A stretch of 64,000 nt of DNA from contig NZ_LT594324.1 of assembly GCF_900089605.1 (NCBI RefSeq), positions 806,001 through 870,000 on the forward strand, given 5' to 3'. The notes under the pieces were generated by a model. The model worked only from the letters and a program-made list of their open reading frames with translations, was not told where the DNA came from and did not search any database. This document shows, piece by piece, positions 53,667 to 62,103 of this stretch (positions within the stretch are counted from its first letter, which is position 1; the number at the start of each line of letters is the position of its first letter). Made by a program: the position numbers and the translations under genes. Source of the stretch: Micromonospora narathiwatensis (GTDB taxonomy: Bacteria > Actinomycetota > Actinomycetes > Mycobacteriales > Micromonosporaceae).

Positions 53667-55007
53667 ATGAGTAAGCCCACGCCCATTTCTGGATTTCCGG
53701 AGTGGAACCCGCCGCAGCGGATGATCGAGCAGTTTGTGCTCGATCGAATTCGCGCCACCTTCGAGCTGTACGGCTTCGCCCCCCTGGAGACCCGTTCGGT
53801 CGAGCCGCTGGACCAGCTGCTGCGGAAGGGGGATACCGCAAAGGAGGTCTACGTGCTGCGCCGGCTCCAGGCCGACCCGGCGGGCGCGACCGGCGACGAC
53901 GCGCTCGGCCTGCACTTCGACCTGACCGTGCCGTTCGCCCGTTACGTGCTGGAGAACGCCGGCAAGCTGCAGTTCCCGTTCCGCCGCTACCAGATCCAGA
54001 AGGTGTGGCGGGGTGAGCGCCCGCAGGAGGGGCGCTACCGCGAGTTCCTCCAGGCCGACATCGACATCGTCGACCGGGACACCCTGCCGGCCCACTACGA
54101 GGCCGAGATGCCGCTGGTGATCGGGGACGCGCTGCGCTCGCTGCCGATCCCGCCGGTGCGGATCCAGGTCAACAACCGCAAGATCTGCGAGGGCTTCTAC
54201 CGGGGGGTCGGGCTGACCGACCCGGAGGCGGCGCTGCGCGCGGTCGACAAGCTCGACAAGATCGGCCCGGCGAGGGTGGCCGAGCTGCTGGCGGAGACCG
54301 CCGGGGCGAGCGAGGCGCAGGCCAAGGCGTGCCTGGCGCTGGCCGAGATCTCCGCGCCGGACGCCTCCTTCGCCGACGCGGTGCGCGCCCTCGGGGTGAC
54401 CGATCCGCTGCTCGACGAGGGCATCGCGGAGCTGGTCACGGTGGTGGAGACCGCCGCCGCGCACTCGCCCGGCCTCTGCGTCGCCGACCTGCGTATCGCC
54501 CGTGGCCTGGACTACTACACCGGCACGGTGTACGAGACGCAGATGATCGGGTACGAGCGGTTCGGCTCGGTCTGCTCCGGCGGCCGGTACGACAACCTGG
54601 CCAGTTCGGGCAACGTCCGGTTCCCCGGCGTGGGCATCTCGATCGGGGTGACCCGACTGCTCGGCCTGCTCTTCGGCACCGAGGCGCTGTCGGTGTCCCG
54701 TAGCGTGCCGACCTGTGTGCTGGTGGCCGTCAACAGCGAGGACGAGCGGCCGGCGAGCAACAGGGTCGCCGAGGCGCTGCGCTCCCGGGGCGTACCCACC
54801 GAGGTGTCGCCGAGCGCGGCCAAGTTCGGCAAGCAGATCCGGTACGCCGAGCGGCGCGGCATCCCGTACGTCTGGTTCCCGGGTGCCGAGGGCGACGAGG
54901 TGAAGGACATCCGCTCGGGCGAGCAGGTGGCCGCCGTGGCGGGCGAGTGGATGCCGGCCCGGGCCGACCTGACGCCGCTGGTGGGTCCCGCTCCGACTGG
55001 CGCTTGA
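53667..55007 (+). CDS. hisS: Histidyl-tRNA synthetase
   Basis: This 446-residue class II synthetase has motif 1 in the N-terminal third, motif 2 FRRYQIQKVWRGERPQEGRY, the His-specific block RGLDYYTGTVYE, and motif 3 near GVGISIGVTRLLGLL. The anticodon-binding domain follows (TCVLVAVNSEDERPASNRVA). The ATG comes after GAAGGAG. A small hairpin (53633-53651) lies in the leader. Confidence 0.97.
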   Translation: MSKPTPISGFPEWNPPQRMIEQFVLDRIRATFELYGFAPLETRSVEPLDQLLRKGDTAKEVYVLRRLQADPAGATGDDALGLHFDLTVPFARYVLENAGKLQFPFRRYQIQKVWRGERPQEGRYREFLQADIDIVDRDTLPAHYEAEMPLVIGDALRSLPIPPVRIQVNNRKICEGFYRGVGLTDPEAALRAVDKLDKIGPARVAELLAETAGASEAQAKACLALAEISAPDASFADAVRALGVTDPLLDEGIAELVTVVETAAAHSPGLCVADLRIARGLDYYTGTVYETQMIGYERFGSVCSGGRYDNLASSGNVRFPGVGISIGVTRLLGLLFGTEALSVSRSVPTCVLVAVNSEDERPASNRVAEALRSRGVPTEVSPSAAKFGKQIRYAERRGIPYVWFPGAEGDEVKDIRSGEQVAAVAGEWMPARADLTPLVGPAPTGA

Positions 55008-55019
55008 CGACGATTCGAC

Positions 55020-55048
55020 CTACGGTGGCGTAACTTACGCCACCGTAG
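55020..55048. promoter_or_regulatory. 29-bp perfect palindrome upstream of the desaturase
   Basis: CTACGGTGGCGTAA (55020-55033) and its exact complement (55035-55048) flank a single C. It ends 10 bp before the GTG start, so it would cover the transcription start. It is too tightly spaced to be a terminator hairpin with a loop and looks like a repressor site. Confidence 0.75.
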
Positions 55049-55058
55049 GGAGAACCTT

Positions 55059-55994
55059 GTGACCGTGCTCAGCCAGACCGCCCTTCTCCTCGAACTCGAA
55101 CCCGTGGTCGAGAAGAACCTCGACCGGCACCTTTCGCTGGCGAAGGAGTGGTTCCCGCACGAGTACGTGCCGTGGAGCGAGGGGCGTACCTTCGACGGCC
55201 CGCTCGGCGGGGAGCCGTGGACGGAGGCGGACACGAAGCTGCCCGAGGTGGCCCGCACCGCGCTGATCGTCAACCTGCTCACCGAGGACAACCTCCCCTC
55301 GTACCACCACGAGATCGCCACGCTCTTCGGCCGGGACGGCGCGTGGGGCACCTGGGTGCACCGGTGGACCGCCGAGGAGGGGCGGCACGGCACCGCGATC
55401 CGGGACTACCTGACCGTGACCCGGGCGGTCGACCCGGTGGCGCTGGAGCGGGCCCGGATGGTGCACATGTCGGCGGGTTACCACAACACCCACGGCGACG
55501 AGGTGCTGCACTCGCTGGCGTACGTCTCGTTCCAGGAACTGGCCACCCGGATCTCGCACCGCAACACCGGCCGGGCCGCCGGAGACCCGATCTGCGACGC
55601 GCTGCTGGCCCGGGTGGCGGCCGACGAGAACCTGCACATGGTCTTCTACCGCAACCTGCTCGGCGCGGCCTTCGAGCTGGCGCCGAGCCAGGCCATGCGC
55701 GCGGTCGCCGACGTGCTGGCCGACTTCCAGATGCCGGGCGTCGGCATCGAGGGCTTCGCCCGCAAGTCGGTGGCCATCGCCCTGGCCGGCATCTACGACC
55801 TGCGCCTCCACCGGGACGAGGTGGTCGTCCCGGTGCTGCGCCAGTGGAACCTCTTCGAGGCGACCGGCCTGAACGCCGACGGCGAACGCGCCCGCGACCA
55901 GATCGCCGCCCACCTGGACACCCTGGAGACGCACGCCACCCGCTTCGAAGAGAAGCGCGCCGCCCGAGCCGCCCGCCTCACCCCCACCCCCTAA
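55059..55994 (+). CDS. Acyl-ACP desaturase (soluble di-iron type)
   Basis: This 311-residue enzyme introduces a double bond into acyl chains on acyl carrier protein using a di-iron centre. The iron ligands are visible: E76 (LLTEDNLP), E107 and H110 (EEGRH), E160 (SFQEL), E190 and H193 (DENLH). Actinobacterial DesA1/DesA2 proteins have the same size. The GTG start is 10 bp after a 29-bp palindrome. The C-terminal end runs into a C-rich tract. Confidence 0.93.
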   Translation: MTVLSQTALLLELEPVVEKNLDRHLSLAKEWFPHEYVPWSEGRTFDGPLGGEPWTEADTKLPEVARTALIVNLLTEDNLPSYHHEIATLFGRDGAWGTWVHRWTAEEGRHGTAIRDYLTVTRAVDPVALERARMVHMSAGYHNTHGDEVLHSLAYVSFQELATRISHRNTGRAAGDPICDALLARVAADENLHMVFYRNLLGAAFELAPSQAMRAVADVLADFQMPGVGIEGFARKSVAIALAGIYDLRLHRDEVVVPVLRQWNLFEATGLNADGERARDQIAAHLDTLETHATRFEEKRAARAARLTPTP

Positions 55995-56020
55995 CCACCC
56001 CCCGTCCCCACCCCACCCCG

Positions 56021-56091
56021 GCGATCTTGCACTTTCTGCCTGGGCAAAAGCCGCGAAGGCCGCTTCCCGCAGACCGAAACTGCAAGATCGC
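56021..56091. repeat. Palindromic REP-like element
   Basis: GCGATCTTGCACTTTC (56021-56036) and GAAACTGCAAGATCGC (56076-56091) are complementary at 15 of 16 positions, with a 39-nt centre. It lies between two convergent genes. Similar palindromes may recur elsewhere in the genome. Confidence 0.7.
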
Positions 56092-56173
56092 GGGGGAGGG
56101 GGGAGGGGGGAGGGGGGAGGGGGGGAGGGGGGAGGGGGGAGGGGGGAGGGGGGAGGGGTGGGGAGGGGTGGGG
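56092..56173 (+). repeat. G-run array, potential quadruplex
   Basis: Nine runs of 5-7 G, each followed by a single A (heptamer GGGGGGA type), are followed by GGGGTGGGGAGGGGTGGGG. The array ends at the thioesterase stop codon. A C-rich tract lies on the other side of the adjacent palindrome. Confidence 0.88.
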
Positions 56174-56683
56174 TTAGGTCGGGGGGTTGAGGGGGAGGAG
56201 GAGGCAGGAGGAGGTGGCGTGGGCGGTTAGGCGGTTCTTCGCGTCGGTCAGGCGGGCCTCGGCGAGGGCGGTGCGGCGGCCGCGCTGGAGCACCGTGCCC
56301 TCGCAGCGCAGTCGGCCGCTCTCGACGGTCACCGGCCGGAGGAACTTCACGTTCAGGTCCAGCGAGGTGTAGCCGACGCCGGCCGGCAGCGTGCTGTGGA
56401 CGGCGCAGCCGGCGGCGGTGTCGAGCAGCGTGGAGATGATCCCGCCGTGCACCGTGCCGAGCGGGTTGTAGTGGAACTCCTGCGGCACCAGCTCGACCGT
56501 GACGCGGCCCTCCTCGGCCTCCAGCCGGGCCATGTCGATCAGGTGCATGACCGGCGGCGCGGCCAGCTCCCCGGCCATCATCGCGCGCAGCAGCTCCAGG
56601 CCGCTGCGCCGACCGATGTGCGCGGCCCCGGCCAGCGGGTCGGACCAGGAGAAGGTGCGGCTACGGTCCTGCGTCTGTGTCAT
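56174..56683 (-). CDS. PaaI-type hotdog thioesterase
   Basis: This 169-residue protein has the PaaI/YbgC-like hotdog pattern: QEFHYNPLGTVHGGIISTLLDTAAG, with the key Asn and the HGG turn followed by Asp, then GYTSLDLNVKFLRPVT. Such enzymes hydrolyse acyl-CoA thioesters. The ATG at 56683 is chosen over an earlier one that would overlap the divergent regulator's start. It is divergent from an HxlR regulator, which may control it. Its 3' end borders the G-run array. Confidence 0.9.
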   Translation of the reverse strand: MTQTQDRSRTFSWSDPLAGAAHIGRRSGLELLRAMMAGELAAPPVMHLIDMARLEAEEGRVTVELVPQEFHYNPLGTVHGGIISTLLDTAAGCAVHSTLPAGVGYTSLDLNVKFLRPVTVESGRLRCEGTVLQRGRRTALAEARLTDAKNRLTAHATSSCLLLPLNPPT

Positions 56684-56703
56684 GGACCCAGGCTCGCAGC
56701 GCG

Positions 56704-56732
56704 TTGCTGAGTCTGTCAATCAGACCTAGCCT
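56704..56732 (+). promoter_or_regulatory. HxlR promoter with palindrome
   Basis: TTGCTG (56704-56709) and TAGCCT (56727-56732) are 17 bp apart, and the ATG is 7 nt further, which suggests a leaderless mRNA. GTCTG-TCAAT-CAGAC (56711-56725) lies between the boxes as a likely operator. Confidence 0.65.
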
Positions 56733-56739
56733 GGTCGGC

Positions 56740-57213
56740 ATGAGACCCGCGGCACTGGACTGGTCGGTGGAGAACTGCACCATCGCCCGCGCAATGGCGA
56801 TCCTCGGCGAGCGGTGGACCCTGGTCGTGCTCCGCGAGGTCTTCAACGGCGTACGCCGCTTCGACGACATGCGGGTGCGCACCGGAATCCCCCGGCAGGT
56901 GCTCACCGGCCGGCTCGCCATGCTGGTCGAGCAGGGCGTGCTGCGCCGGGAGCCGTACCGGGAGCCGGGCAGCCGGCTGCGGCACGAGTACCGGCTCACC
57001 GACAAGGGGCTCGATCTGTGGCCGGTGCTGGTGGCGGTGCTCGGCTGGGGCGACCGCTACCTGGCCGATCCGGACGGCTCGCCGCTGACGGTCGCCCACC
57101 GGGACTGCGGGGCCGAGGTCCGGGTCGCGCTGCGCTGCGCCGAGGGGCACGAGGTCACCGAACCGCGCGACCTGCTGCCCCGGCCGGGCCCGGGTGCGCG
57201 CCGCCGGAGCTGA
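56740..57213 (+). CDS. HxlR-family transcriptional regulator
   Basis: This 157-residue winged-helix protein shows the HxlR pattern: CTIARAMAILGERWTLVVLR with an N-terminal Cys, then FDDMRVRTGIPRQVLTGRLA, then the wing EYRLTDKGLDLWPVL. A C-terminal extension with two Cys (HRDCGAEVRVALRC) may bind metal or sense redox state. It is divergent from the thioesterase gene and probably regulates both genes from the shared promoter region. Confidence 0.92.
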   Translation: MRPAALDWSVENCTIARAMAILGERWTLVVLREVFNGVRRFDDMRVRTGIPRQVLTGRLAMLVEQGVLRREPYREPGSRLRHEYRLTDKGLDLWPVLVAVLGWGDRYLADPDGSPLTVAHRDCGAEVRVALRCAEGHEVTEPRDLLPRPGPGARRRS

Positions 57214-57305
57214 CCCGTACGGGACGCGCATAGATGACGCTCTGTGTCCATAATGTTGCGTACTGATTGCTTTTCGAGCGGGCCCAATCCGGGCAAAAGT
57301 GCCGC

Positions 57306-57336
57306 TTGCTTATGATCTTAAATGTGTGAATACTTT
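57306..57336 (+). promoter_or_regulatory. Probable promoter of the secreted protease
   Basis: TTGCTT (57306-57311) and AATACT (57329-57334) are 17 bp apart in an AT-rich stretch that stands out from the surroundings. The leader of about 85 nt contains a hairpin (CGGGCGGC, 57376-57383, with its complement at 57395-57402) before the ribosome site GGAGG. Confidence 0.5.
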
Positions 57337-57427
57337 GGTCACTCGGCCGGCTCCCCCAGGTCGGCCGGTTGTCCTCGGGCGGCCTCCGTGTGACGCCGCC
57401 CGTCACCCCCTCCTTGGAGGTTGTTAC

Positions 57428-58486
57428 ATGCGACCCACGAGGTCCTCGCTCCGCCGTGCCGCCGTCATCGCCGTGGCCGGCGCCCTGGTCACGGGCTCGC
57501 TCCTCGGCGTACCCGCCCAGGCGGCCCCTGCCTCGCCCGCCTCCCCCGACGCCGCGGCCGACCTGGCCACCAAGCTCGGCGACCGCGCCGCCGGCGCGTA
57601 CGCCGACAGCAACGGCAAGATGATCGTCGCGGTGACCGACGCCGCGGCCGCGCGCCAGGTCCGCGCCGCCGGCGCCACCCCGAAGCTCGTCACCCGCGGC
57701 GCCGACAAGCTGAAGGCGGCCACCGACGAGCTGGAGCGGTCCGCCAAGATCCCGGGCACCGCCTGGTGGGTCGACGCGACCACCAACCAGGTCGTGGTCT
57801 CCGTCGACAGCACCATCACCGGCGCCAAGCTGGAGCGGGTCAAGGCCGCCGCCGCCCGTACCGGCGGCACGGTCCGGATCGAGGCCGAGGCCGGCGTGCT
57901 GAGCACCCGCATCTCCGGCGGCAACGCCATCTACGCCGCTGGTGGCGGTCGCTGCTCGCTCGGCTTCAACGTGCGCAGCAGCTCCGGCGTCTACTACTTC
58001 CTCACCGCCGGGCACTGCACCAACATCGCCTCCAACTGGTACAGCAACTCTTCGCAGACCTCGCTGCTCGGCACCCGTGCCGGCACCTACTTCCCGGGCC
58101 GGGACTACGGCATCGTGAAGTACAGCAACCAGAGCACCGTCCAGCCGGGCAACGTCTACCTGTACAACGGCAGCTACCAGGACATCACCGCCGCCGGCAA
58201 CGCGTACGTCGGCCAGACCGTCTACCGCTCCGGCAGCACCACCGGCCTGCGCAGCGGCTCGGTCACCGCGCTCAATGCCACGGTCAACTACGCCGAGGGC
58301 AGCGTCTCCGGCCTGATCCGCACCACCGTCTGCGCCGAGCCGGGCGACAGCGGCGGCTCCCTCTTCGCCGGCACCACCGCGCTCGGCCTGACCTCGGGCG
58401 GCAGCGGCAACTGCTCCAGCGGTGGCACCACCTACTTCCAGCCGGTCACCACCGCGCTGAGCGCCTACGGCGTGAGCGTCTACTGA
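57428..58486 (+). CDS. Secreted S1-family serine protease, streptogrisin-like
   Basis: This 352-residue preproprotein has a signal peptide (cleavage expected after AQA, near residue 33), a propeptide of about 130 residues (alpha-lytic-type pro region), and a chymotrypsin-fold protease beginning near [12 protein letters not shown]. The catalytic triad is H196 (TAGHC), D226 (GRDYGIV) and S308 (EPGDSGGS). C176-C197 and C302 with a later Cys probably form disulfides. The propeptide helps folding and is then removed. It has its own promoter and a strong terminator. Confidence 0.94.
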   Translation: MRPTRSSLRRAAVIAVAGALVTGSLLGVPAQAAPASPASPDAAADLATKLGDRAAGAYADSNGKMIVAVTDAAAARQVRAAGATPKLVTRGADKLKAATDELERSAKIPGTAWWVDATTNQVVVSVDSTITGAKLERVKAAAARTGGTVRIEAEAGVLSTRISGGNAIYAAGGGRCSLGFNVRSSSGVYYFLTAGHCTNIASNWYSNSSQTSLLGTRAGTYFPGRDYGIVKYSNQSTVQPGNVYLYNGSYQDITAAGNAYVGQTVYRSGSTTGLRSGSVTALNATVNYAEGSVSGLIRTTVCAEPGDSGGSLFAGTTALGLTSGGSGNCSSGGTTYFQPVTTALSAYGVSVY

Positions 58487-58497
58487 TCGACCCCCAC

Positions 58498-58529
58498 GAG
58501 CGGGCCGCCGGGCGACCGGCGGCCCGCTC
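58498..58529. terminator. Hairpin terminator after the protease gene
   Basis: Perfect 14-bp arms (GAGCGGGCCGCCGG and complement) enclose a GCGA tetraloop, 11 nt after the stop. Confidence 0.88.
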
Positions 58530-58717
58530 CGCGTACGGGGACCGGCTGGCGGTGCTGTCCGAGGCGGACGAGACCCGGCGGCGGCGCAGGTGAGACCGCC
58601 TGGAACAGCCCGGACGCGGGAGGCGGGCGGCCCGGGGTTGCCGGGTGGTGCGGGACGCCCCCCGACAAGCTGACAGAATGCGGGGGCAGACCGTTCAGCG
58701 ATGAGGAGACGCAAGTC

Positions 58718-60523
58718 GTGATCCGTACCCATGACGCCGGCAGCCTGCGCGCGACGGACGCCGGCACCACGGTGACGCTCGCCGGGTGGGTGGCCCGCCG
58801 GCGCGACCACGGCGGCGTCATCTTCGTCGACCTGCGCGACGGCTCGGGTGTGGCCCAGGTGGTCTTCCGCGAGGAGGACGCGCACGCGCTGCGCAACGAG
58901 TTCTGCGTGAAGGTCACCGGCGAGGTGACCCGCCGCCCCGAGGGCAACGAGAACCCGGACCTGCCCACCGGCGAGGTCGAGGTCACCGCGAGCGCGCTGG
59001 AGGTGCTCTCCGAGGCGGCGCCGCTGCCGCTGCCGGTGGACGACCAGATCGAGGCCGGCGACGACATCCGGCTCAAGTACCGCTACCTGGACCTGCGCCG
59101 CAGTGGCCCGGCGAAGGCGCTGCGGCTGCGCTCGCGGGCCAACCAGATCGCCCGGAAGGTGCTGCACGAGCGGGACTTCCTGGAGATCGAGACCCCCACC
59201 CTGACCCGCTCCACCCCGGAGGGCGCCCGCGACTTCCTGGTGCCGGTGCGGCTCCAGCCGGGCAGCTGGTACGCGCTGCCGCAGTCGCCGCAGCTGTTCA
59301 AGCAGCTGCTCATGGTCGGTGGCATGGAGCGGTACTACCAGATCGCCCGCTGCTACCGGGACGAGGACTTCCGCGCCGACCGGCAGCCCGAGTTCACCCA
59401 GCTCGACATCGAGATGTCCTTCGTCGCCGAGGACGACGTCATCGAACTCGGCGAGTCGATCGTCTCGGCGCTCTGGGCGGACCTGGCCGGCTACCGGATC
59501 CCCCGGCCGATCCCGCGGATCACCTGGCACGACGCCATGTCGCGGTACGGCTCGGACAAGCCGGACCTGCGCTACGGCGTCGAGCTGACCGAGCTGACCG
59601 ACTACCTGCGCGGCACCGAGTTCCGGGTGTTCGCCGGCGCGATCGACGCGGGCGGCTACGTCGGCGCGGTGGTGATGCCGGGCGGCGCGGCGCAGAGCCG
59701 CAAGGAGCTGGACGGCTGGCAGGACTGGGCCAAGGCGCGCGGCGCGCGGGGCCTGGCGTACGTGGTGCTCGACGCGGAGACCGGCGAGGCACGCGGCCCG
59801 GTGGCCAAGAACCTCTCCGAGGCGCACCTGGCCGGCCTGGCCGACGCCGCCGGCGCCAAGCCCGGCGACGCGATCTTCTTCGCCGCCAGCAGCGACACCC
59901 GGGAGGCGCAGGAACTGCTCGGCGCGGCCCGGATCGAGATCGCCAAGCGGGCCAACCTGATCGACGAGAGCGCCTGGGCGTTCTGCTGGGTGGTCGACGC
60001 GCCGATGTTCGAGAAGACGGACGATGGCGGCTGGACGGCGGTGCACCACCCGTTCACCTCGCCGAACTCGGAGTGGGTGGACCGGTTCGAGGAGGCGCCG
60101 GACCGCGCCCTGGCCTACGCGTACGACATCGTGTGCAACGGCAACGAGATCGGCGGCGGCTCCATCCGTATCCACCGGGGCGACGTGCAGCAGCGGGTCT
60201 TCGAGCTGCTCGGCATCACCCCGGAGGAGGCGCAGGACAAGTTCGGCTTCCTGCTGGAGGCGTTCAAGTACGGCCCGCCGCCGCACGGCGGCATCGCCTT
60301 CGGCTGGGACCGGATCTGCATGCTGCTCGCCGGCGCGGACTCGATCCGCGAGGTCATCGCGTTCCCGAAGACCCGGGGCGGGTTCGACCCGCTGACCGGC
60401 GCACCGACGCCGATCACCGGGCAGCAGCGCGCCGAGGCGGGCGTCGACGCCAAGCCGAAGGCGCCGACCGGGCCGCACGCCGGCACCGCCGGCCCGGCCG
60501 CGCCGGTCGCCGACCCGACCTGA
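58718..60523 (+). CDS. aspS: Aspartyl-tRNA synthetase, probably non-discriminating
   Basis: This 601-residue bacterial-type class IIb synthetase has an N-terminal OB anticodon domain, motif 2 [20 protein letters not shown], a bacterial insertion (GAD) domain, and motif 3 [11 protein letters not shown]31 in RRRDHGG and Gly in RRPEGNENP match the residues linked to relaxed specificity in P. aeruginosa and mycobacterial AspRS. Such enzymes charge both tRNA-Asp and tRNA-Asn, and GatCAB then amidates the latter. GAGGAG precedes the GTG. Confidence 0.96.
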   Translation: MIRTHDAGSLRATDAGTTVTLAGWVARRRDHGGVIFVDLRDGSGVAQVVFREEDAHALRNEFCVKVTGEVTRRPEGNENPDLPTGEVEVTASALEVLSEAAPLPLPVDDQIEAGDDIRLKYRYLDLRRSGPAKALRLRSRANQIARKVLHERDFLEIETPTLTRSTPEGARDFLVPVRLQPGSWYALPQSPQLFKQLLMVGGMERYYQIARCYRDEDFRADRQPEFTQLDIEMSFVAEDDVIELGESIVSALWADLAGYRIPRPIPRITWHDAMSRYGSDKPDLRYGVELTELTDYLRGTEFRVFAGAIDAGGYVGAVVMPGGAAQSRKELDGWQDWAKARGARGLAYVVLDAETGEARGPVAKNLSEAHLAGLADAAGAKPGDAIFFAASSDTREAQELLGAARIEIAKRANLIDESAWAFCWVVDAPMFEKTDDGGWTAVHHPFTSPNSEWVDRFEEAPDRALAYAYDIVCNGNEIGGGSIRIHRGDVQQRVFELLGITPEEAQDKFGFLLEAFKYGPPPHGGIAFGWDRICMLLAGADSIREVIAFPKTRGGFDPLTGAPTPITGQQRAEAGVDAKPKAPTGPHAGTAGPAAPVADPT

Positions 60524-60535
60524 TCCTGATTTGAT

Positions 60536-60568
60536 GAAAGGCCCGCGTCACGATGGCGCGGGCCTTTC
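60536..60568. terminator. Hairpin terminator after aspS
   Basis: Perfect 12-bp arms (GAAAGGCCCGCG and complement) enclose a 9-nt loop and are followed by CCCTTTCC. It lies 12 nt after the aspS stop. Confidence 0.9.
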
Positions 60569-60584
60569 CCTTTCCGGAGGACGC

Positions 60585-61397
60585 ATGACGCTGCTGGTGG
60601 TGGGGGCGAGCGGGTTTCTCGGCGCCGAGGTCTGCCGGCAGGCGGTCGCGGCGGGCGGTCGGGTCGTCGGCACGTACCACTCGGCGGCCGTCACGGTCCC
60701 CGGGGTCGCGCCACGCCGGCTCGACGTCACCGACCGCGCCGCCGTGCGCGCGCTGCTGACCGAGGTACGCCCCGACGCCGTGATCAGCACCCCGTACCGG
60801 TTCGACGACTGGACGGTCACCGCCGACGGCGCGGCCCACGTCGCGTACGCCGCCGCCGAGGTGGGGGCGCGGCTGGTGCACCTGTCCAGCGACGCGCTGC
60901 ACGGCGGGCGGCCGGCACCCTATCTCGATGACGAGGTCCCCACCCCGATCTATGCGTACGGGGCGGCGAAGGCGGCAGCGGAGACCTCGGTCCGGGCAAT
61001 CGACCCGGGCGCGGTACTGGTGCGGACCTCGCTGATCGTGGGGGAGGGCAGCAAACAGATCGCGCTCTGCCACGACGCGCTCGCCGGCCGGGCGACCCTG
61101 TTCAGCGACGAGCTTCGCTGCCCGATCGACGTGTCGGAGCTGGCCGCTGCCGTGCTGGAACTGGTGCCCGCCGACTACGCCGGCCCGCTCAACGTGGCCG
61201 GGCCGGACCCGGTGAGCCGCGCCGAGCTGGGTCTCCTGGTCGCCCGGCAGTCCGGGCTCGACCCGGCTGGACTGAAGACCACGACCGCCGTCGCCGCCGG
61301 GGTGCAGCGCCCCGCCGAGGTACGCCTCGACTCCTCCCGCGCCGCCGGCCTGCTGCGTACCCGGCTGCGCGGGGTCACCGAACTCCTCGCTCCCTGA
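60585..61397 (+). CDS. NAD-dependent sugar epimerase/reductase-like protein (RmlD-like SDR)
   Basis: This 270-residue extended-SDR protein has the nucleotide loop VVGASGFLGAEV, an LDVTD block, LVHLSSDALHG, and the catalytic YxxxK as YGAAK (YAYGAAKAAAE). The RmlD group reduces dTDP-4-keto sugars, but no other dTDP-sugar gene is nearby. The ATG at 60585 follows CGGAGG; an ATG at 60531 would include the terminator and is rejected. The substrate is unknown. Confidence 0.87.
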   Translation: MTLLVVGASGFLGAEVCRQAVAAGGRVVGTYHSAAVTVPGVAPRRLDVTDRAAVRALLTEVRPDAVISTPYRFDDWTVTADGAAHVAYAAAEVGARLVHLSSDALHGGRPAPYLDDEVPTPIYAYGAAKAAAETSVRAIDPGAVLVRTSLIVGEGSKQIALCHDALAGRATLFSDELRCPIDVSELAAAVLELVPADYAGPLNVAGPDPVSRAELGLLVARQSGLDPAGLKTTTAVAAGVQRPAEVRLDSSRAAGLLRTRLRGVTELLAP

Positions 61398-61423
61398 GCC
61401 TCGCCGCGTCGACGGTCGGATCA

Positions 61424-61480
61424 TGCACACTTCCTATGCACAACTCTTGTGCATAGGAAGTGTGCACAGATATTGTGCAT
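61424..61480 (+). promoter_or_regulatory. ArsR-like operon promoter with long palindrome
   Basis: TGCACACTTCCTATGCACAA (61424-61443) and its exact complement (61447-61466) are separated by CTC. Another TTGTGCAT half-site lies at 61473-61480. A TATTGT -10 box (61471-61476) is 7 nt before the ATG, with TTGTGC (61447-61452) as a -35 at 18 bp, so repressor binding would block polymerase. Confidence 0.75.
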
Positions 61481-61482
61481 CC

Positions 61483-62103
61483 ATGGGGAACGACGAAAGA
61501 TCCACGCCGCGCGCCGTGCGGCTCTCTCACCAGCAGGTGCGCGTCCTGGCGCACCCCCTGCGCACGCGGCTGCTCGGCGCGCTGCGGGTCAAGGGGCCGG
61601 CGACCGCCACCAAGCTCGCCGAACTGCTCGGCACCAACACCGGAGCGACCAGCTATCACCTGCGCCAGCTCGCCGAGGTCGGCCTCGTCACGGAGGACCC
61701 GGACCTCGGCACCGGCCGGCAACGCTGGTGGCGGGCCGGGCACGACGTCACCAACTGGGAGAACACCGACTTCGACGACGACCCGGACGCCCGTGCCGCG
61801 ATCGACTGGATCCAGGGAAACCAGGTCCGGCACTTCGTCGAGCATGCCGAGAAGTGGTTCGCCGTCCAGCACGAGTGGTCGCCCACCTGGCGGAACGCCT
61901 TCGGGATGGGCGACATCTTCATGACCATCCCGTCGACCCGACTCGATGCGCTCAAGGCCGAGGTTTGGCAGATCCTCGACCGCTACCGCAGCGAGGCCGA
62001 TCCCGACGAGCCCGGCGCGGAGCAGGTGCAGATATTCCTCGCCACCCTGCCGCTGCTGGCGGACCTGCGGCTCGCCATGCCGCTGCCCGAGGAGGAGCGA
62101 TGA
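61483..62103 (+). CDS. ArsR-like winged-helix regulator
   Basis: This 206-residue protein has an N-terminal winged helix (VRVLAHPLRTRLLGALRVKG, then TKLAELLGTNTGATSYHLRQ) and a longer C-terminal helical region without metal-binding Cys. Helix-turn-helix proteins of this sort are common next to MFS pumps. The ATG at 61483 is 7 nt after a TATTGT -10 box, so the mRNA is probably leaderless. Its stop overlaps the MFS start (ATGA). It probably represses the operon. Confidence 0.92.
   Translation: MGNDERSTPRAVRLSHQQVRVLAHPLRTRLLGALRVKGPATATKLAELLGTNTGATSYHLRQLAEVGLVTEDPDLGTGRQRWWRAGHDVTNWENTDFDDDPDARAAIDWIQGNQVRHFVEHAEKWFAVQHEWSPTWRNAFGMGDIFMTIPSTRLDALKAEVWQILDRYRSEADPDEPGAEQVQIFLATLPLLADLRLAMPLPEEER

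Noticed and set aside
55148..56230. Plus-strand frame running through the desaturase into the G-run array
   Set aside because: It is out of frame with the desaturase and its tail is only the Gly/Glu reading of the GGGGGGA repeat.
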